Assembly: GCF_029625295.1 (NCBI RefSeq)
Contig: NZ_CP121112.1
Location: forward strand, 2,356,001 to 2,420,000
From: Flavobacterium gyeonganense
GTDB taxonomy: Bacteria; Bacteroidota; Bacteroidia; Flavobacteriales; Flavobacteriaceae
Reading direction: 5' to 3'
Length of the DNA: 64,000 nucleotides
Shown here: positions 51,915 to 61,505 of the stretch, one piece after another
How the letters are laid out: every line of letters begins with the position of its first letter
How positions within the stretch are numbered: position 1 is the stretch's first letter
Translations under genes and position numbers: made by a program
Notes under the pieces: generated by a model
Databases searched by the model: none
Seen by the model: only the letters and a program-made list of their open reading frames with translations
What the model was told of the DNA's origin: nothing

Positions 51915-52649
51915 ATGGATGCCTTAATAAATAATTTTTTTACCGATAGAAATAGTAATGCGAAAACGCAGCTGTTTTTTGCGGCATGTTTTCCTTTTTT
52001 TACCCTTTTTGCTTTAGGAATTGACAGTATTGCATTTAAAGAAAATTATTTTGACGGGCGACAAATTACAAATATTTTAGCTATACTTTATTTTTCTTTC
52101 TTTTTTTGGGTTTCCGGTTCTTATTTAAGGAGGCTCATGTTTGTAATGGTCTTTTTATCTTATATAGGAGAAGTGATTTTTTGTACTTTACTTGGGATGT
52201 ATCATTACAGAACAACCATTATTCCATTGTATGTTCCTTTCGGCCACGCCATTGTTTATGCTTCCGGTTATGTTTTTGCCCATACACAATGGGCGCTCAA
52301 AAACGATAATCTTCTTCGAAAATATTTTGCAGTTGGATTTGCATTACTGTTTTTAGCCGTTGGAATATTTCTTAAAGATATTTTTTCATTGATCTTCGGA
52401 GTTTTTTTCTTTTTGATTTTAAAGCGAAAAAAATGGCAGAATTTATATTATTTCATCGCCCTTTGTGTTATATTTATTGAGCTAGGCGGAACGTATTTTC
52501 AATGCTGGAAATGGGTGCCAAAAACCTTCGGATTAATTCCGGCAGCTAATCCGCCAATGGGGGCTGTATTTTTCTATGCGGGCGGAGATGTCCTCTTATC
52601 TAAAATCGTAGATTATTGGAAATTAAAAACTATAAAATCCCAATATTGA
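51915..52649 (+). CDS. Uncharacterised multi-pass membrane protein
   Basis: The protein is 244 residues with about seven to eight hydrophobic segments. It starts MDALINNFFTDRNSNAKTQLFFAACFPFFTLFALG and has a polar motif YHYRTTIIPLYVPFGHAIVYASGYVFA. The C-terminal segment CWKWVPKTFGLIPAANPPMGAVFFYAGGDVLL is notable for Trp and Gly. I do not recognise the family. It lies ten bases after the polyprenyl synthase, so it may be co-transcribed, but no functional link is shown. Confidence 0.7.
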   Translation: MDALINNFFTDRNSNAKTQLFFAACFPFFTLFALGIDSIAFKENYFDGRQITNILAILYFSFFFWVSGSYLRRLMFVMVFLSYIGEVIFCTLLGMYHYRTTIIPLYVPFGHAIVYASGYVFAHTQWALKNDNLLRKYFAVGFALLFLAVGIFLKDIFSLIFGVFFFLILKRKKWQNLYYFIALCVIFIELGGTYFQCWKWVPKTFGLIPAANPPMGAVFFYAGGDVLLSKIVDYWKLKTIKSQY

Positions 52650-52722
52650 TTGTTATTGAATTGATTTTTGAGATTACCATTGATTTTTGCCATTGAAATT
52701 GAATTTTGAAATTGTATAAACT

Positions 52723-53076
52723 ATGTATGTTTCGCCGTTAAATGCCGATTTATTATTTGAAGAAGCTCAAAAAGATTCTTTATACCTGAACTTGATTGAG
52801 CAGCTCAATAAAGATTTTAATCTGGCAAACGAGGGAATTGATTTTCCGTTAAGTATTACTCCGGAAGAATTAAAAATCCAGCTTCACGAAAAAATTTACA
52901 GAATGATTCAGTATAAATTTGCTGAATATCTGAATTTGCTCTACATAATTGATGTTCCTGAAAATGAAATTAAACAACTAGACGGATCAGATTTAATTAT
53001 CCTCGCAGAACGGGTTTCTTTTTTGATTTTGAAGAGGGAATGGCAGAAAGTTTGGTTTCGGAATTTTTACAAGTAA
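52723..53076 (+). CDS. Small protein of unknown function
   Basis: The protein is 117 residues, soluble and mainly helical, with acidic and hydrophobic alternation (NLIEQLNKDFNLANEGIDFPLSITPEELKIQLHEKIYRMIQYKFAEYLNLLYIIDVPENEIKQL). It ends in a basic cluster (LKREWQKVWFRNFYK). It looks like a conserved hypothetical of flavobacteria. Its stop is five bases from the stop of the convergent lipoprotein gene, and no hairpin separates them. Confidence 0.65.
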   Translation: MYVSPLNADLLFEEAQKDSLYLNLIEQLNKDFNLANEGIDFPLSITPEELKIQLHEKIYRMIQYKFAEYLNLLYIIDVPENEIKQLDGSDLIILAERVSFLILKREWQKVWFRNFYK

Positions 53077-53081
53077 AGATT

Positions 53082-53648
53082 TTAAGGTGTTTTTTCATTT
53101 GGACGAATGATTTTATGTAACTTATCTAATTCAGTACCGAGCCCAAAATACTGTGTGTCAATTTTACTTCCTACAATTTGAAAACGACCGCATTTAAAAC
53201 ATATTTTTGCTATTCCAATTGTTTTTTCCTTCTTTTTAAAAAGGAAAATGTCGCGATACTCCGGAACACAAGCATATGCACTCATTTGCAAAGAGTCTTT
53301 TTCGCTAAAAATATTTTCAATTTCCTTTTGTTGCTTAATTGTAAGATTAGATTTCTTATAATTATGACTTAGCAAAATTTGTCCAAAATCTTCTTTAGGA
53401 ATACTATCAGGAAAATATCCAACAAACAAGCATTCAAGCTCTTGTTGTTTTTTTGATCTTTTGCTTTTTCCTGTAAAATCAATTACACTTTCAAGAGTAT
53501 AATTTCCAAAGTAATGATTGATTTCATCAGAATCAAAAAAAGGTCGTAATTCTTTCTTTACAACCTTTTCATTATTAGTATTTTCCTTTTCAGAATTATT
53601 ACAACTAGAAATAATTATAGCTGTAATTATAAAGATATATTTTTTCAA
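53082..53648 (-). CDS. Uncharacterised lipoprotein
   Basis: The protein is 188 residues. The start is a TTG at 53648. The signal peptide ends in a lipobox, IISSC with C16, followed by NNSEKEN, a polar acidic stretch like those after the lipid-modified Cys in surface lipoproteins. The rest has four cysteines (QELECLFVGY, AYACVP, KICFKCGRF). No domain was recognised. Confidence 0.65.
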   Translation of the reverse strand: MKKYIFIITAIIISSCNNSEKENTNNEKVVKKELRPFFDSDEINHYFGNYTLESVIDFTGKSKRSKKQQELECLFVGYFPDSIPKEDFGQILLSHNYKKSNLTIKQQKEIENIFSEKDSLQMSAYACVPEYRDIFLFKKKEKTIGIAKICFKCGRFQIVGSKIDTQYFGLGTELDKLHKIIRPNEKTP

Positions 53649-53687
53649 ATCTTCAGGTTTAAATAAACTTAGAATCTTAGCAACTTT

Positions 53688-54242
53688 TTAGAAATAAACC
53701 CTCACAAAAGGCATAAATGCAGATCCGTAAAGGCTTCTTTTGCTGTTAAATAGAACATCATAACGACCGCCTATAGTTACGCTTCCGGTTCTGTAACCGG
53801 CCCCTAAAAACAAAGCCGTATTCCAGTAATTATCAGAAAAAGCAGTATTCATATTAGTCGCCTTATAATCTGTATTTACACGTACCTGTTCCAGTTCGGC
53901 AGAGAGCTGAACTTCAGGAATTGGATTTACTAAGCCTATAATGCTTCCTCCATAGACATAGGAACTGTAGTAATTTTTAGAAGAAAGATAACCAAATTGC
54001 AGTCCGGCACCAACAGCTACAATTTCGTTAATGTTGTAAATGGCACTTGGCATTACAGAAATATCTGTATATCCTGAACCAAATCCAATACCTAGTCCAC
54101 CACCAAATTGTACTTTATTCCAAAACTGCTGATTGTTATCGATTACATTATTTTCTTCCTGTGCAATTATAAGATTTGAAAATAGGCTAATCAAAATCAC
54201 AAAAAATGATTTGAAAACGATTGAAAGATGAATATTCTTCAT
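53688..54242 (-). CDS. Uncharacterised outer-membrane-like protein
   Basis: The protein is about 184 residues from the ATG at 54242 (MKNIHLSIVFKSFFVILISLFSNLIIAQ signal peptide). The mature part has alternating Gly, Tyr and hydrophobic residues (FGGGLGIGFGSGYTDISVMPSAIYNI, VGAGLQFGYLS, GGRYDVLFNSKRSLYGSAFMPFVRVYF) and ends in Phe, as expected for a small outer-membrane beta barrel. The function is unknown. Confidence 0.7.
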   Translation of the reverse strand: MKNIHLSIVFKSFFVILISLFSNLIIAQEENNVIDNNQQFWNKVQFGGGLGIGFGSGYTDISVMPSAIYNINEIVAVGAGLQFGYLSSKNYYSSYVYGGSIIGLVNPIPEVQLSAELEQVRVNTDYKATNMNTAFSDNYWNTALFLGAGYRTGSVTIGGRYDVLFNSKRSLYGSAFMPFVRVYF

Positions 54243-54314
54243 AGTTTGCGCTATTTTTAACAAATTTTTACGTAAAAGTACGTAAAAAAATCATTTAAAT
54301 AATATCGTTTGTTG

Positions 54315-54322
54315 TACTTTTG
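54315..54322 (+). promoter_or_regulatory. -7 element of sucA
   Basis: TACTTTTG matches TAnnTTTG 39 bp before the ATG at 54361. No clear -33 TTG. Confidence 0.4.
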
Positions 54323-54360
54323 CCATTCTATATAACAAAAAGTATATTCACTCAAATATT

Positions 54361-57138
54361 ATGGATAGGTTTTCATTTTTAAATGCAGCGCATACCGAGT
54401 TTTTTGCACAATTATACGATCAATATTTAGTAAACCCAGACAGCGTTGAGCCAAGCTGGAGAAGTTTTTTTCAGGGCTTTGACTTTGGACAAACAACTTA
54501 TAATGATGAAAATCCTGTGCAAACAATCGTTGAGTATGTAACGACTAACGACAACACAGATTACAGTAAAGTTTCTGAAAAATTACAAAAAGAATTTAAC
54601 GTTTTAAAATTAATTGATGGCTACCGTACACGTGGTCATTTGTTTACTAAAACAAATCCGGTTCGTGATCGCAGAACTTCATCGCCAACTTTGGATATTG
54701 AAAACTTCGGACTAACAACTGCTGATCTTTCTACGGTTTTTGACGCTGCAAAGGTTATTGGTGTTGCTCCTTGCTCTCTGCAGGATATCATTGCCCGTCT
54801 TAAAGCAATTTACTGTCAGCATATTGGTGTTGAATATATGTACATCAGAAACCCTGGTGTTGTAAAATGGATTCAGGATAAATTGGGTGTGAACAACAAT
54901 CAGCCTAATTTCTCAACAGAGGAAAAACAAACCATCCTTAATAAATTAAATGAAGCCGTTTCTTTCGAGAACTTTTTGCATACTAAATATGTAGGTCAAA
55001 AACGATTTTCATTAGAGGGTGGTGAAACGATTATCCCGGCTTTGGACGCTTTAATCGAAAAAGCGGCTGAAAAAGGAGTAGAGCAATTCGTAATGGGAAT
55101 GGCACACCGTGGTCGTTTGAACGTTTTGGCAAACATCTTCGGAAAATCTACTCAGGATATCTTTAGCGAATTTGATGGTAAAGATTACGATCAGGAATAC
55201 TTTGATGGTGACGTAAAATACCACTTAGGACTTACTGCCGACAAAAAAACAAGATCAGGAAAAAGCATCAATATCAATTTGGCACCAAATCCTTCACACT
55301 TAGAAACCGTTGGAGCTGTAATTGAAGGAATCACAAGAGCAAAACAAGATAAATATTATGCTGATGATTTCTCAAAAGTATTACCAATCGCCGTTCACGG
55401 TGATGCTGCAATTGCAGGTCAGGGTTTACTGTATGAAATCATTCAGATGGCACAATTAGACGGCTACAAAACCGGAGGCACCATTCACATTGTAATCAAT
55501 AATCAGGTTGGATTTACAACAAACTATTTAGATGCCCGTTCATCAACTTATTGTACAGACGTTGCCAAAGTAACGCTTTCGCCTGTATTACACGTAAATG
55601 CTGATGATGCTGAGGCTGTTGTACATGCAGTATCTTTTGCATTAGACTACAGAATGGAGTTTGGACGTGACGTATTTATCGATTTATTAGGATACAGAAA
55701 ATACGGTCATAATGAAGGTGATGAGCCTCGTTTTACACAGCCGGTTTTATATAAAATCATTGCAAAACATCAAAATCCAAGAGATATTTATGCTGAAAAG
55801 CTTTTATCAGAAAGAGTTATTGATGCCAATTATGTAAATACAATTGAGAAAGAATACAAAGCTGATCTTGAACAAAACTTAGAAGCATCCCGTAAAAAGG
55901 CATTGACCATCATTACACCATTTATGCAAAATGAATGGAAAGGATTCCAACAGGTTTCTGATGATGTAATGTTGAAAAAGGTTGATACTACTTTCGATAA
56001 AAAAGGTTTGGATTCTATTATCAACACCATTTCGACTTTACCTTCGGATAAAAAATTCATCAATAAAATCAACAAAATTGTATCTGACAGAAAAGTTGGG
56101 TATGATAACAATACTTTAGACTGGGGAACAGCAGAAGCATTAGCTTACGGTTCGCTTTTAACAGAAGGATTTGATGTTAGAATTTCGGGTCAGGATGTGG
56201 AGCGTGGTACATTCTCACACCGTCATGCGGTTGTAAAAGTAGAAGATTCTGAAGAAGAAGTAATTTTATTGAACAGCATCGAAAACAAAAAAGGAAACTT
56301 TGGTGTATTTAATTCTCTTTTATCAGAATATGGAGTTTTAGGATTTGATTACGGTTATGCATTAGCAAACCCAAATGCCTTAACAATCTGGGAAGCACAA
56401 TTTGGAGATTTCTCTAACGGAGCCCAGATTATGATTGACCAGTATATTTCTTGTGGAGAAGATAAATGGAACAACCAAAACGGTATTGTTTTATTATTAC
56501 CACACGGATATGAAGGACAAGGAGCAGAGCACTCTTCTGCAAGAATGGAGCGTTACTTACAACTTTGCGCAAGACACAATATGTATGTAGCAGATTGTAC
56601 GACTCCTGCCAACTTCTTCCACTTGTTGAGAAGACAAATGAAAACGGATTTCCGTAAACCTTTGGTCGTTTTCTCTCCAAAAAGTTTATTGCGTGATCCA
56701 AGATGCGTTTCTTCAGTAGATGAATTAGCAAATGGAAGCTTCCAGGAAACTATCGATGATAATACAGTAGATAAAAAGAAAGTTAAAACTTTAGTTTTCT
56801 GTACAGGTAAATTCTACTATGATATTGTTGCTGAAAGAGAAAATAACGGAAGAAATGACGTTGCAGTTGTTCGTATCGAGCAATTATTCCCTTTCCCTGC
56901 TGAGCAAATCAAAGAAATCATTGCAAAATATCCAAAAGCAGATGATTATGTTTGGGCACAGGAAGAGCCTAAAAACATGGGAGCTTACAGCTTTATGTTA
57001 ATGAACTTTGATCTTGTAAAATGGAGACTGGCTTCACTAAAAGCATATTCTGCTCCGGCTGCGGGAAGTTATACACGTGCAAAACGTCGTCATGCAGATG
57101 CAATCAGAATGGTATTCGATAAAGATTTATTCAGATAA
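54361..57138 (+). CDS. sucA: 2-oxoglutarate dehydrogenase E1 component
   Basis: The protein is 925 residues. It decarboxylates 2-oxoglutarate with thiamine diphosphate and passes the succinyl group to the E2 lipoyl domain (TCA cycle). Visible: the E2-binding N-terminus with LYDQYLVNPDSVEPSWRSFFQGF; GMAHRGRLNVLANIFGK; the TPP/Mg site GDAAIAGQGLLYE...GTIHIVINNQVGFTTN; GYRKYGHNEGDEPRFTQP; and the C-terminal transketolase half with SGQDVERGTFSHRHAV and LLPHGYEGQGAEHSSARMERYLQL. A 70-bp gap with a long palindrome lies before odhB. Confidence 0.96.
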   Translation: MDRFSFLNAAHTEFFAQLYDQYLVNPDSVEPSWRSFFQGFDFGQTTYNDENPVQTIVEYVTTNDNTDYSKVSEKLQKEFNVLKLIDGYRTRGHLFTKTNPVRDRRTSSPTLDIENFGLTTADLSTVFDAAKVIGVAPCSLQDIIARLKAIYCQHIGVEYMYIRNPGVVKWIQDKLGVNNNQPNFSTEEKQTILNKLNEAVSFENFLHTKYVGQKRFSLEGGETIIPALDALIEKAAEKGVEQFVMGMAHRGRLNVLANIFGKSTQDIFSEFDGKDYDQEYFDGDVKYHLGLTADKKTRSGKSININLAPNPSHLETVGAVIEGITRAKQDKYYADDFSKVLPIAVHGDAAIAGQGLLYEIIQMAQLDGYKTGGTIHIVINNQVGFTTNYLDARSSTYCTDVAKVTLSPVLHVNADDAEAVVHAVSFALDYRMEFGRDVFIDLLGYRKYGHNEGDEPRFTQPVLYKIIAKHQNPRDIYAEKLLSERVIDANYVNTIEKEYKADLEQNLEASRKKALTIITPFMQNEWKGFQQVSDDVMLKKVDTTFDKKGLDSIINTISTLPSDKKFINKINKIVSDRKVGYDNNTLDWGTAEALAYGSLLTEGFDVRISGQDVERGTFSHRHAVVKVEDSEEEVILLNSIENKKGNFGVFNSLLSEYGVLGFDYGYALANPNALTIWEAQFGDFSNGAQIMIDQYISCGEDKWNNQNGIVLLLPHGYEGQGAEHSSARMERYLQLCARHNMYVADCTTPANFFHLLRRQMKTDFRKPLVVFSPKSLLRDPRCVSSVDELANGSFQETIDDNTVDKKKVKTLVFCTGKFYYDIVAERENNGRNDVAVVRIEQLFPFPAEQIKEIIAKYPKADDYVWAQEEPKNMGAYSFMLMNFDLVKWRLASLKAYSAPAAGSYTRAKRRHADAIRMVFDKDLFR

Positions 57139-57149
57139 AAATGTTTCAA

Positions 57150-57181
57150 GTTTCAATCCCGATAGCTATCGGGATTGAAAC
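57150..57181. repeat. 32-bp perfect palindrome between sucA and odhB
   Basis: The left arm is GTTTCAATCCCGATAG and the right arm is its exact complement, CTATCGGGATTGAAAC, with no loop. It shares its CCCGATAGCTATCGGG core with 29973-29990. The outer TTTCAA unit matches the AAACTTGAAAC family. Confidence 0.8.
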
Positions 57182-57207
57182 CATAAAAACCTTAAACAAA
57201 AACAAAG

Positions 57208-58449
57208 ATGATTTTAGAAATGAAAGTCCCATCACCAGGGGAATCAATAAAAGAAGTTGAAATTGCAACTTGGTTAGTAAAAGACGGAGATTATGTAGAA
57301 AAAGATCAGGCGATTGCTGAAGTTGATTCAGACAAAGCTACTCTTGAATTGCCTGCTGAAATGAGCGGTGTAATTACACTAAAAGCTGAAGAAGGTGATA
57401 CAGTAGCAGTAGGTGCTGTAGTTTGTTTAATTGATACTGATGCAGCAAAACCAGCAGGTTCAGCAGCTGCACCAGTGGCAGAGGCTCCTAAGGCTGAAGC
57501 TCCAAAAGCAGAAGTAAAAGCTGAGGCTCCAAAAGCAGAGCCAGTTCAGGCTCCGGCAGCAACAAGTTATGCAGCAGGAACTCCATCTCCGGCAGCAAGA
57601 AAAATATTAGATGAGAAAAATATTGCTCCGGCAACTGTTTCAGGAACTGGAAAAGGCGGAAGAATCACTAAAGATGATGCTGTAAATGCAGTGCCTTCTA
57701 TGGGAACTCCAACTGGTGGAAGCCGTGGAACTGAGCGTACAAAATTATCAATGTTACGTCGTAAAGTTGCAGAAAGATTAGTTTCAGCTAAAAATGAAAC
57801 AGCTATGCTGACTACTTTCAACGAAGTAAACATGACGCCAATCAACCAGATTCGTAATGAATACAAAGATGCTTTCAAAGCAAAGCATGGTGGTCTTGGT
57901 TTAGGTTTTATGTCATTCTTTACAAAAGCAGTTACAAGAGCGTTACAATTATATCCTGATGTTAACTCTATGATGGACGGTGATTACAAAATCGCTTATG
58001 ATTTTGCTGACATCTCAATCGCAGTTTCAGGGCCAAAAGGATTAATGGTTCCTGTTGTTCGTAACGCAGAACTTTTAACTTTCCGTGGAATCGAAGCAGA
58101 AATCAAAAGATTGGCTTTAAGAGCCCGTGACGGTCAAATTACAGTTGACGATATGACAGGTGGAACTTTTACAATCACGAACGGTGGTGTCTTTGGTTCT
58201 ATGTTGTCTACGCCAATCATCAATCCTCCTCAGTCAGGAATCTTAGGAATGCACAACATTATTGAGCGTCCAATCGCTGTAAACGGTAAAGTTGAAATTC
58301 ACCCAATGATGTATGTTGCTCTTTCTTATGATCACAGAATCATCGATGGACGTGAGTCAGTTGGTTTCTTAGTTGCTGTTAAAGAAGCTTTAGAAAATCC
58401 GGTAGAATTATTGATGAACGGAGATGCTAAAAGAGCATTGGAGTTGTAA
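57208..58449 (+). CDS. odhB: 2-oxoglutarate dehydrogenase E2 (dihydrolipoyl succinyltransferase)
   Basis: The protein is 413 residues. A single N-terminal lipoyl domain carries the modified lysine K43 in [11 protein letters not shown]. An Ala/Pro/Lys/Glu linker (repeated APKAE units, about 85-122) leads to an E1/E3-binding domain ([15 protein letters not shown]...[11 protein letters not shown], about 124-161) and then the catalytic domain ending [16 protein letters not shown], with the active-site His and Asp. It works with the sucA product; no E3 (lpd) gene is adjacent. The linker is encoded by short GC-richer direct repeats. Confidence 0.95.
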   Translation: MILEMKVPSPGESIKEVEIATWLVKDGDYVEKDQAIAEVDSDKATLELPAEMSGVITLKAEEGDTVAVGAVVCLIDTDAAKPAGSAAAPVAEAPKAEAPKAEVKAEAPKAEPVQAPAATSYAAGTPSPAARKILDEKNIAPATVSGTGKGGRITKDDAVNAVPSMGTPTGGSRGTERTKLSMLRRKVAERLVSAKNETAMLTTFNEVNMTPINQIRNEYKDAFKAKHGGLGLGFMSFFTKAVTRALQLYPDVNSMMDGDYKIAYDFADISIAVSGPKGLMVPVVRNAELLTFRGIEAEIKRLALRARDGQITVDDMTGGTFTITNGGVFGSMLSTPIINPPQSGILGMHNIIERPIAVNGKVEIHPMMYVALSYDHRIIDGRESVGFLVAVKEALENPVELLMNGDAKRALEL

Positions 58450-58470
58450 TCAATAGCCTTTTCAATTATA

Positions 58471-58508
58471 AAAACCCCAAATGATGAAAATCGTTTGGGG
58501 TTTTCTTT
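58471..58508 (+). terminator. Terminator of sucA-odhB
   Basis: AAAACCCCAAATGA (58471-58484) pairs with TCGTTTGGGGTTTT (58491-58504), followed by Ts. Confidence 0.85.
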
Positions 58509-58535
58509 TTATATTCGGAAAATAAATATCTGAAT

Positions 58536-59315
58536 ATGAAAATAAAGCTAATGTTACCAGCAATTATATTGAGTTTAAATTTTGTTTGTGCAAACCCGCC
58601 AGCTAAAAAACGCATATTGGTGTATACAAAAAACGGAAAGGGTTATGTGCATAAAAATATTGCAGCCAGTGTAGAGGCTTTGAAGAAAATTGGCGAAGCA
58701 AATAATTTGATTGTTGATGTTTCTGATGATTCTTCGGTAATGACTACTGAAAATTTAGCAAAGTACAGCTGTCTTGTTTTTTCGAATACGTGTAATGATA
58801 TCTTTGATACAGAAAAACAAAAGCAGGCATTTGCGGCTTATATCCAACAGGGAGGAGCATTTGTAGGAATTCATAGTGCCTCTGATTCTGAACGTTCCTG
58901 GCCTTGGTACACCAAAATGATAGGAGGAAAATTTAAAAAACACCCGGCTTTTCAGTCTTTTGAAATAAAAGTGATTGACAAAAACCATCCTTCTACTTCA
59001 AAACTTCCTGAAACATGGAAAAAGGAGGATGAGTGTTATTATATGGATGAACTGAATCCTAATATTCAGGTAGTATTAGCTGCCGATCTGAGAACGGTGA
59101 ACGATAGTGAAAAAGGAGTTTATCCGGGACGCATTTTTGGAGATTACTTTCCATTGGCCTGGTTTCATGAATTTGAAGGAGCCAGAGTGTTTTATACCGC
59201 TTTGGGACATGATAGCAAAGATTATTCAGATCCGGTATATATCCAGCATCTTACCGGCGGAATTTTATGGGCATTGGGAAAACATTCAAAAGTGAAACAT
59301 TCAAAGAATAAATAA
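58536..59315 (+). CDS. ThuA-domain protein, exported
   Basis: The protein is 259 residues with a signal peptide (MKIKLMLPAIILSLNFVCA). It consists of one ThuA-like (class I glutamine-amidotransferase-like) domain: RILVYTKNGKGYVHKNI, YSCLVFSNTCNDIF, GGAFVGIHSASDSERSWPWYTKMIGG, and YPGRIFGDYFPLAWFHEFEGARVFYTALGH. Family members act in sugar (trehalose or other glycan) metabolism, but their reaction is unclear. A terminator precedes it and no sugar gene is adjacent. It is likely periplasmic. Confidence 0.85.
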   Translation: MKIKLMLPAIILSLNFVCANPPAKKRILVYTKNGKGYVHKNIAASVEALKKIGEANNLIVDVSDDSSVMTTENLAKYSCLVFSNTCNDIFDTEKQKQAFAAYIQQGGAFVGIHSASDSERSWPWYTKMIGGKFKKHPAFQSFEIKVIDKNHPSTSKLPETWKKEDECYYMDELNPNIQVVLAADLRTVNDSEKGVYPGRIFGDYFPLAWFHEFEGARVFYTALGHDSKDYSDPVYIQHLTGGILWALGKHSKVKHSKNK

Positions 59316-59399
59316 CAAACAAAAAGAATTTTTCCAGTCTTATAAATTTTTCCGGTTTTAACTTTTCTTATTACGGTAATTAATCAATCAATAATATTT

Positions 59400-60623
59400 A
59401 TGTCATCCAACAAAAAACAAGCTGCTATAGGCTTTATCTTCATCACCATGTTAATCGATATCACCGGATGGGGAATCATTATTCCGGTTATTCCAAAACT
59501 GATTAAAGAATTAATACAAGGTGATGTGAGCGAAGCTGCAAAATATGGCGGCTGGCTGACCTTTGCTTATGCGATGACGCAGTTTTTGTTTGCGCCTTTA
59601 ATTGGTAATCTGAGTGATAAATTTGGCCGAAGACCTATAATTTTAATTTCGCTTTTTGCTTTTGCGCTGGATTATGTTTTACTGGCATTTGCGCCAACAA
59701 TTACATGGCTGTTTGTAGGAAGAATAATTGCCGGATTAACCGGGGCAAGTATTTCAACCGCTTCTGCTTATATTGCCGACGTTAGTACACCGGAAAACAG
59801 AGCCAAAAATTTCGGAATGATTGGTGTTGCTTTTGGATTAGGATTTATAATTGGACCAGTTCTGGGTGGAATTTTGGGACATTACGGATCCAGAATTCCG
59901 TTTTATGCAGCAGCAGTTTTGTGTTTGCTGAATTTTCTGTACGGTTACTTTATTCTGCCTGAATCCTTATCAAAAGAAAACAGAAGAGCGGTTAATCTAA
60001 AAAGAGCTAATCCGATTGGTGCTTTTTTGAACTTAAGGAAATATCCTTCGCTTTATGGATTGCTGATTGCCTTGTTTTTGATTTACGTAGCAGCTCATGC
60101 GGTCGAAAGTAACTGGAGCTACTTTACCATGTATAAATTTAACTGGAACGAAAAAATGGTTGGAATTTCGCTGGGTGTTGTCGGAGTTTTAGTAAGTCTC
60201 GTTCAGGGCGGTTTGATACGATGGACCAGTAAGAAATTAGGAAATAAAAAAAGTATCTATATAGGAATGGCTTTATATACTCTTGCCATGTTTTTGTTTG
60301 CTTTTGTTTCAGAAAGCTGGATGATGTTTCTCTTTTTGATTCCGTATTGTCTTGCCGGAATCGCTGGGCCTGCATTGAGAGCTATTATTGCCGGACATGT
60401 TTTGCCCACAGAACAAGGAGAAATTCAGGGTACTATTGCAAGTTTAATGAGTGCTGCAACCATTATTGGTCCGCCGGTAATGTCGAGTCTTTTTTATTAT
60501 TTCACGCATCAGGATGCGCCATTTGAGTTCCCGGGAATGCCTTTTATACTTGGAGGAATATTGATGATGAGCAGTGGAATTGTTTCTTATGTTTCATTGA
60601 AAAAACATTCGAATAACAATTAA
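59400..60623 (+). CDS. MFS transporter, TetA-like (TCR/Tet family)
   Basis: The protein is 407 residues with twelve transmembrane helices. The motif A loop GNLSDKFGRRPIILISLF (TM2-3) and motif C-type GFIIGPVLGGILG (TM5) are those of drug:H+ antiporters (TetA, DHA1 group). The start MSSNKKQAAIGFIFITMLIDITGWGIIIPVIPKLI has the D in TM1 typical of the TetA group. It could export tetracycline-like or other small molecules; the real substrate is unknown. It ends with an imperfect hairpin. Confidence 0.88.
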   Translation: MSSNKKQAAIGFIFITMLIDITGWGIIIPVIPKLIKELIQGDVSEAAKYGGWLTFAYAMTQFLFAPLIGNLSDKFGRRPIILISLFAFALDYVLLAFAPTITWLFVGRIIAGLTGASISTASAYIADVSTPENRAKNFGMIGVAFGLGFIIGPVLGGILGHYGSRIPFYAAAVLCLLNFLYGYFILPESLSKENRRAVNLKRANPIGAFLNLRKYPSLYGLLIALFLIYVAAHAVESNWSYFTMYKFNWNEKMVGISLGVVGVLVSLVQGGLIRWTSKKLGNKKSIYIGMALYTLAMFLFAFVSESWMMFLFLIPYCLAGIAGPALRAIIAGHVLPTEQGEIQGTIASLMSAATIIGPPVMSSLFYYFTHQDAPFEFPGMPFILGGILMMSSGIVSYVSLKKHSNNN

Positions 60624-60640
60624 TCAATTTATAAATGTAT

Positions 60641-60683
60641 AAAATCCCAAATTCCAATTAAGGAGTTTGTGATTTTCTTTTTA
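60641..60683 (+). terminator. Terminator of the MFS transporter gene
   Basis: AAAATCCCAAATTCC (60641-60655) pairs with GGAGTTTGTGATTTT (60662-60676) at about 13 of 15 positions, then CTTTTTAT. Confidence 0.6.
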
Positions 60684-60740
60684 TAAAAATTGCCAAAATA
60701 GTGTCTAAATTTTTTGGTAGTTCGCACTGAGTGGCTTTAT

Positions 60741-61478
60741 TTATTTTGATTCAATTTTCTCTGTTATAATGTCTGAATTTTTAATAATTTCCATTCTTTT
60801 CTTTTTTTGATCATAAATAAAAGTAAAATCTTTTGTTCTTCCGATATATTGCAAAGTGTATTTGCATAAGTATACTCGTTTCTCTGTAATAATTGTTATA
60901 GAATTTAAAGAAATCTCATTTTGAAGCTTTTTAGCATTTCTGTTTTCGATAAGTAGTAATAAAATTACAATAGCAATTAGTAATTGTAATGAGTTTAATG
61001 CCGTAGTGGTTTCATCATTTAATTCAATTTTATTTTCAATTATTGCTTCTTTTAAAAATATATTAAAAAGCATTAATAAAAACATCAACAATGCCGGAGT
61101 TATAAAAAAAGAATATTTTTCATTTATAAATGATAATATACAGTAAGTTAATATTGTAATAATCGTTATGATATTGTCTTTTAAGTAAAATTGAAATCTC
61201 TTTTTTACTGAAAAATCTGAGATTGCTTCAATCGCATTCGTGTTTTCAGCACCAATTCTTTTGCCAAAAAGTGATACTATAATTAAAAAAGGTATTAGAA
61301 AAATTATGAATAGAAAAAGTAAATTGTTGGTAAATAATAGAGGTATTTCAACCAATGAAATATAAGAGCCTAAGTTAATTCCAAAAAGAGAATAATAATA
61401 AAATTGTGGAATGATACTAATAAAAATTATCAGTGGAATTCCGTATGTCGAATATTTTAATAGAATTTTTGCTTTCAA
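60741..61478 (-). CDS. Unknown multi-pass membrane protein
   Basis: The protein is 245 residues starting at a TTG (61478); no in-frame ATG serves as an alternative near the N-terminus. Six or so hydrophobic segments are visible (YGIPLIIFISIIPQFYYY, LLFLFIIFLIPFLIIVSLF, IITIITILTYCILSFI, FFITPALLMFLLMLFNIF, LQLLIAIVILLLLI). The C-terminal 45 residues are hydrophilic (ITEKRVYLCKYTLQYIGRTKDFTFIYDQKKKRMEI). Base composition is very AT-rich. It follows the coiled-coil gene by 27 bp, so the two may be one operon. No family was recognised. Confidence 0.6.
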   Translation of the reverse strand: MKAKILLKYSTYGIPLIIFISIIPQFYYYSLFGINLGSYISLVEIPLLFTNNLLFLFIIFLIPFLIIVSLFGKRIGAENTNAIEAISDFSVKKRFQFYLKDNIITIITILTYCILSFINEKYSFFITPALLMFLLMLFNIFLKEAIIENKIELNDETTTALNSLQLLIAIVILLLLIENRNAKKLQNEISLNSITIITEKRVYLCKYTLQYIGRTKDFTFIYDQKKKRMEIIKNSDIITEKIESK

Positions 61479-61505
61479 AACGGGAAATATTTAATAACTA
61501 TATAT

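Noticed and set aside
57480..57560. Direct repeats in odhB as a mobile or regulatory repeat
   Set aside because: They encode the Ala/Pro/Lys/Glu-rich flexible linker expected between E2 domains.
59400..60623. MFS gene called as a proven tetracycline-resistance gene
   Set aside because: It is TetA-like by motif only, has no adjacent repressor and sits in ordinary chromosomal context; the substrate is unknown.
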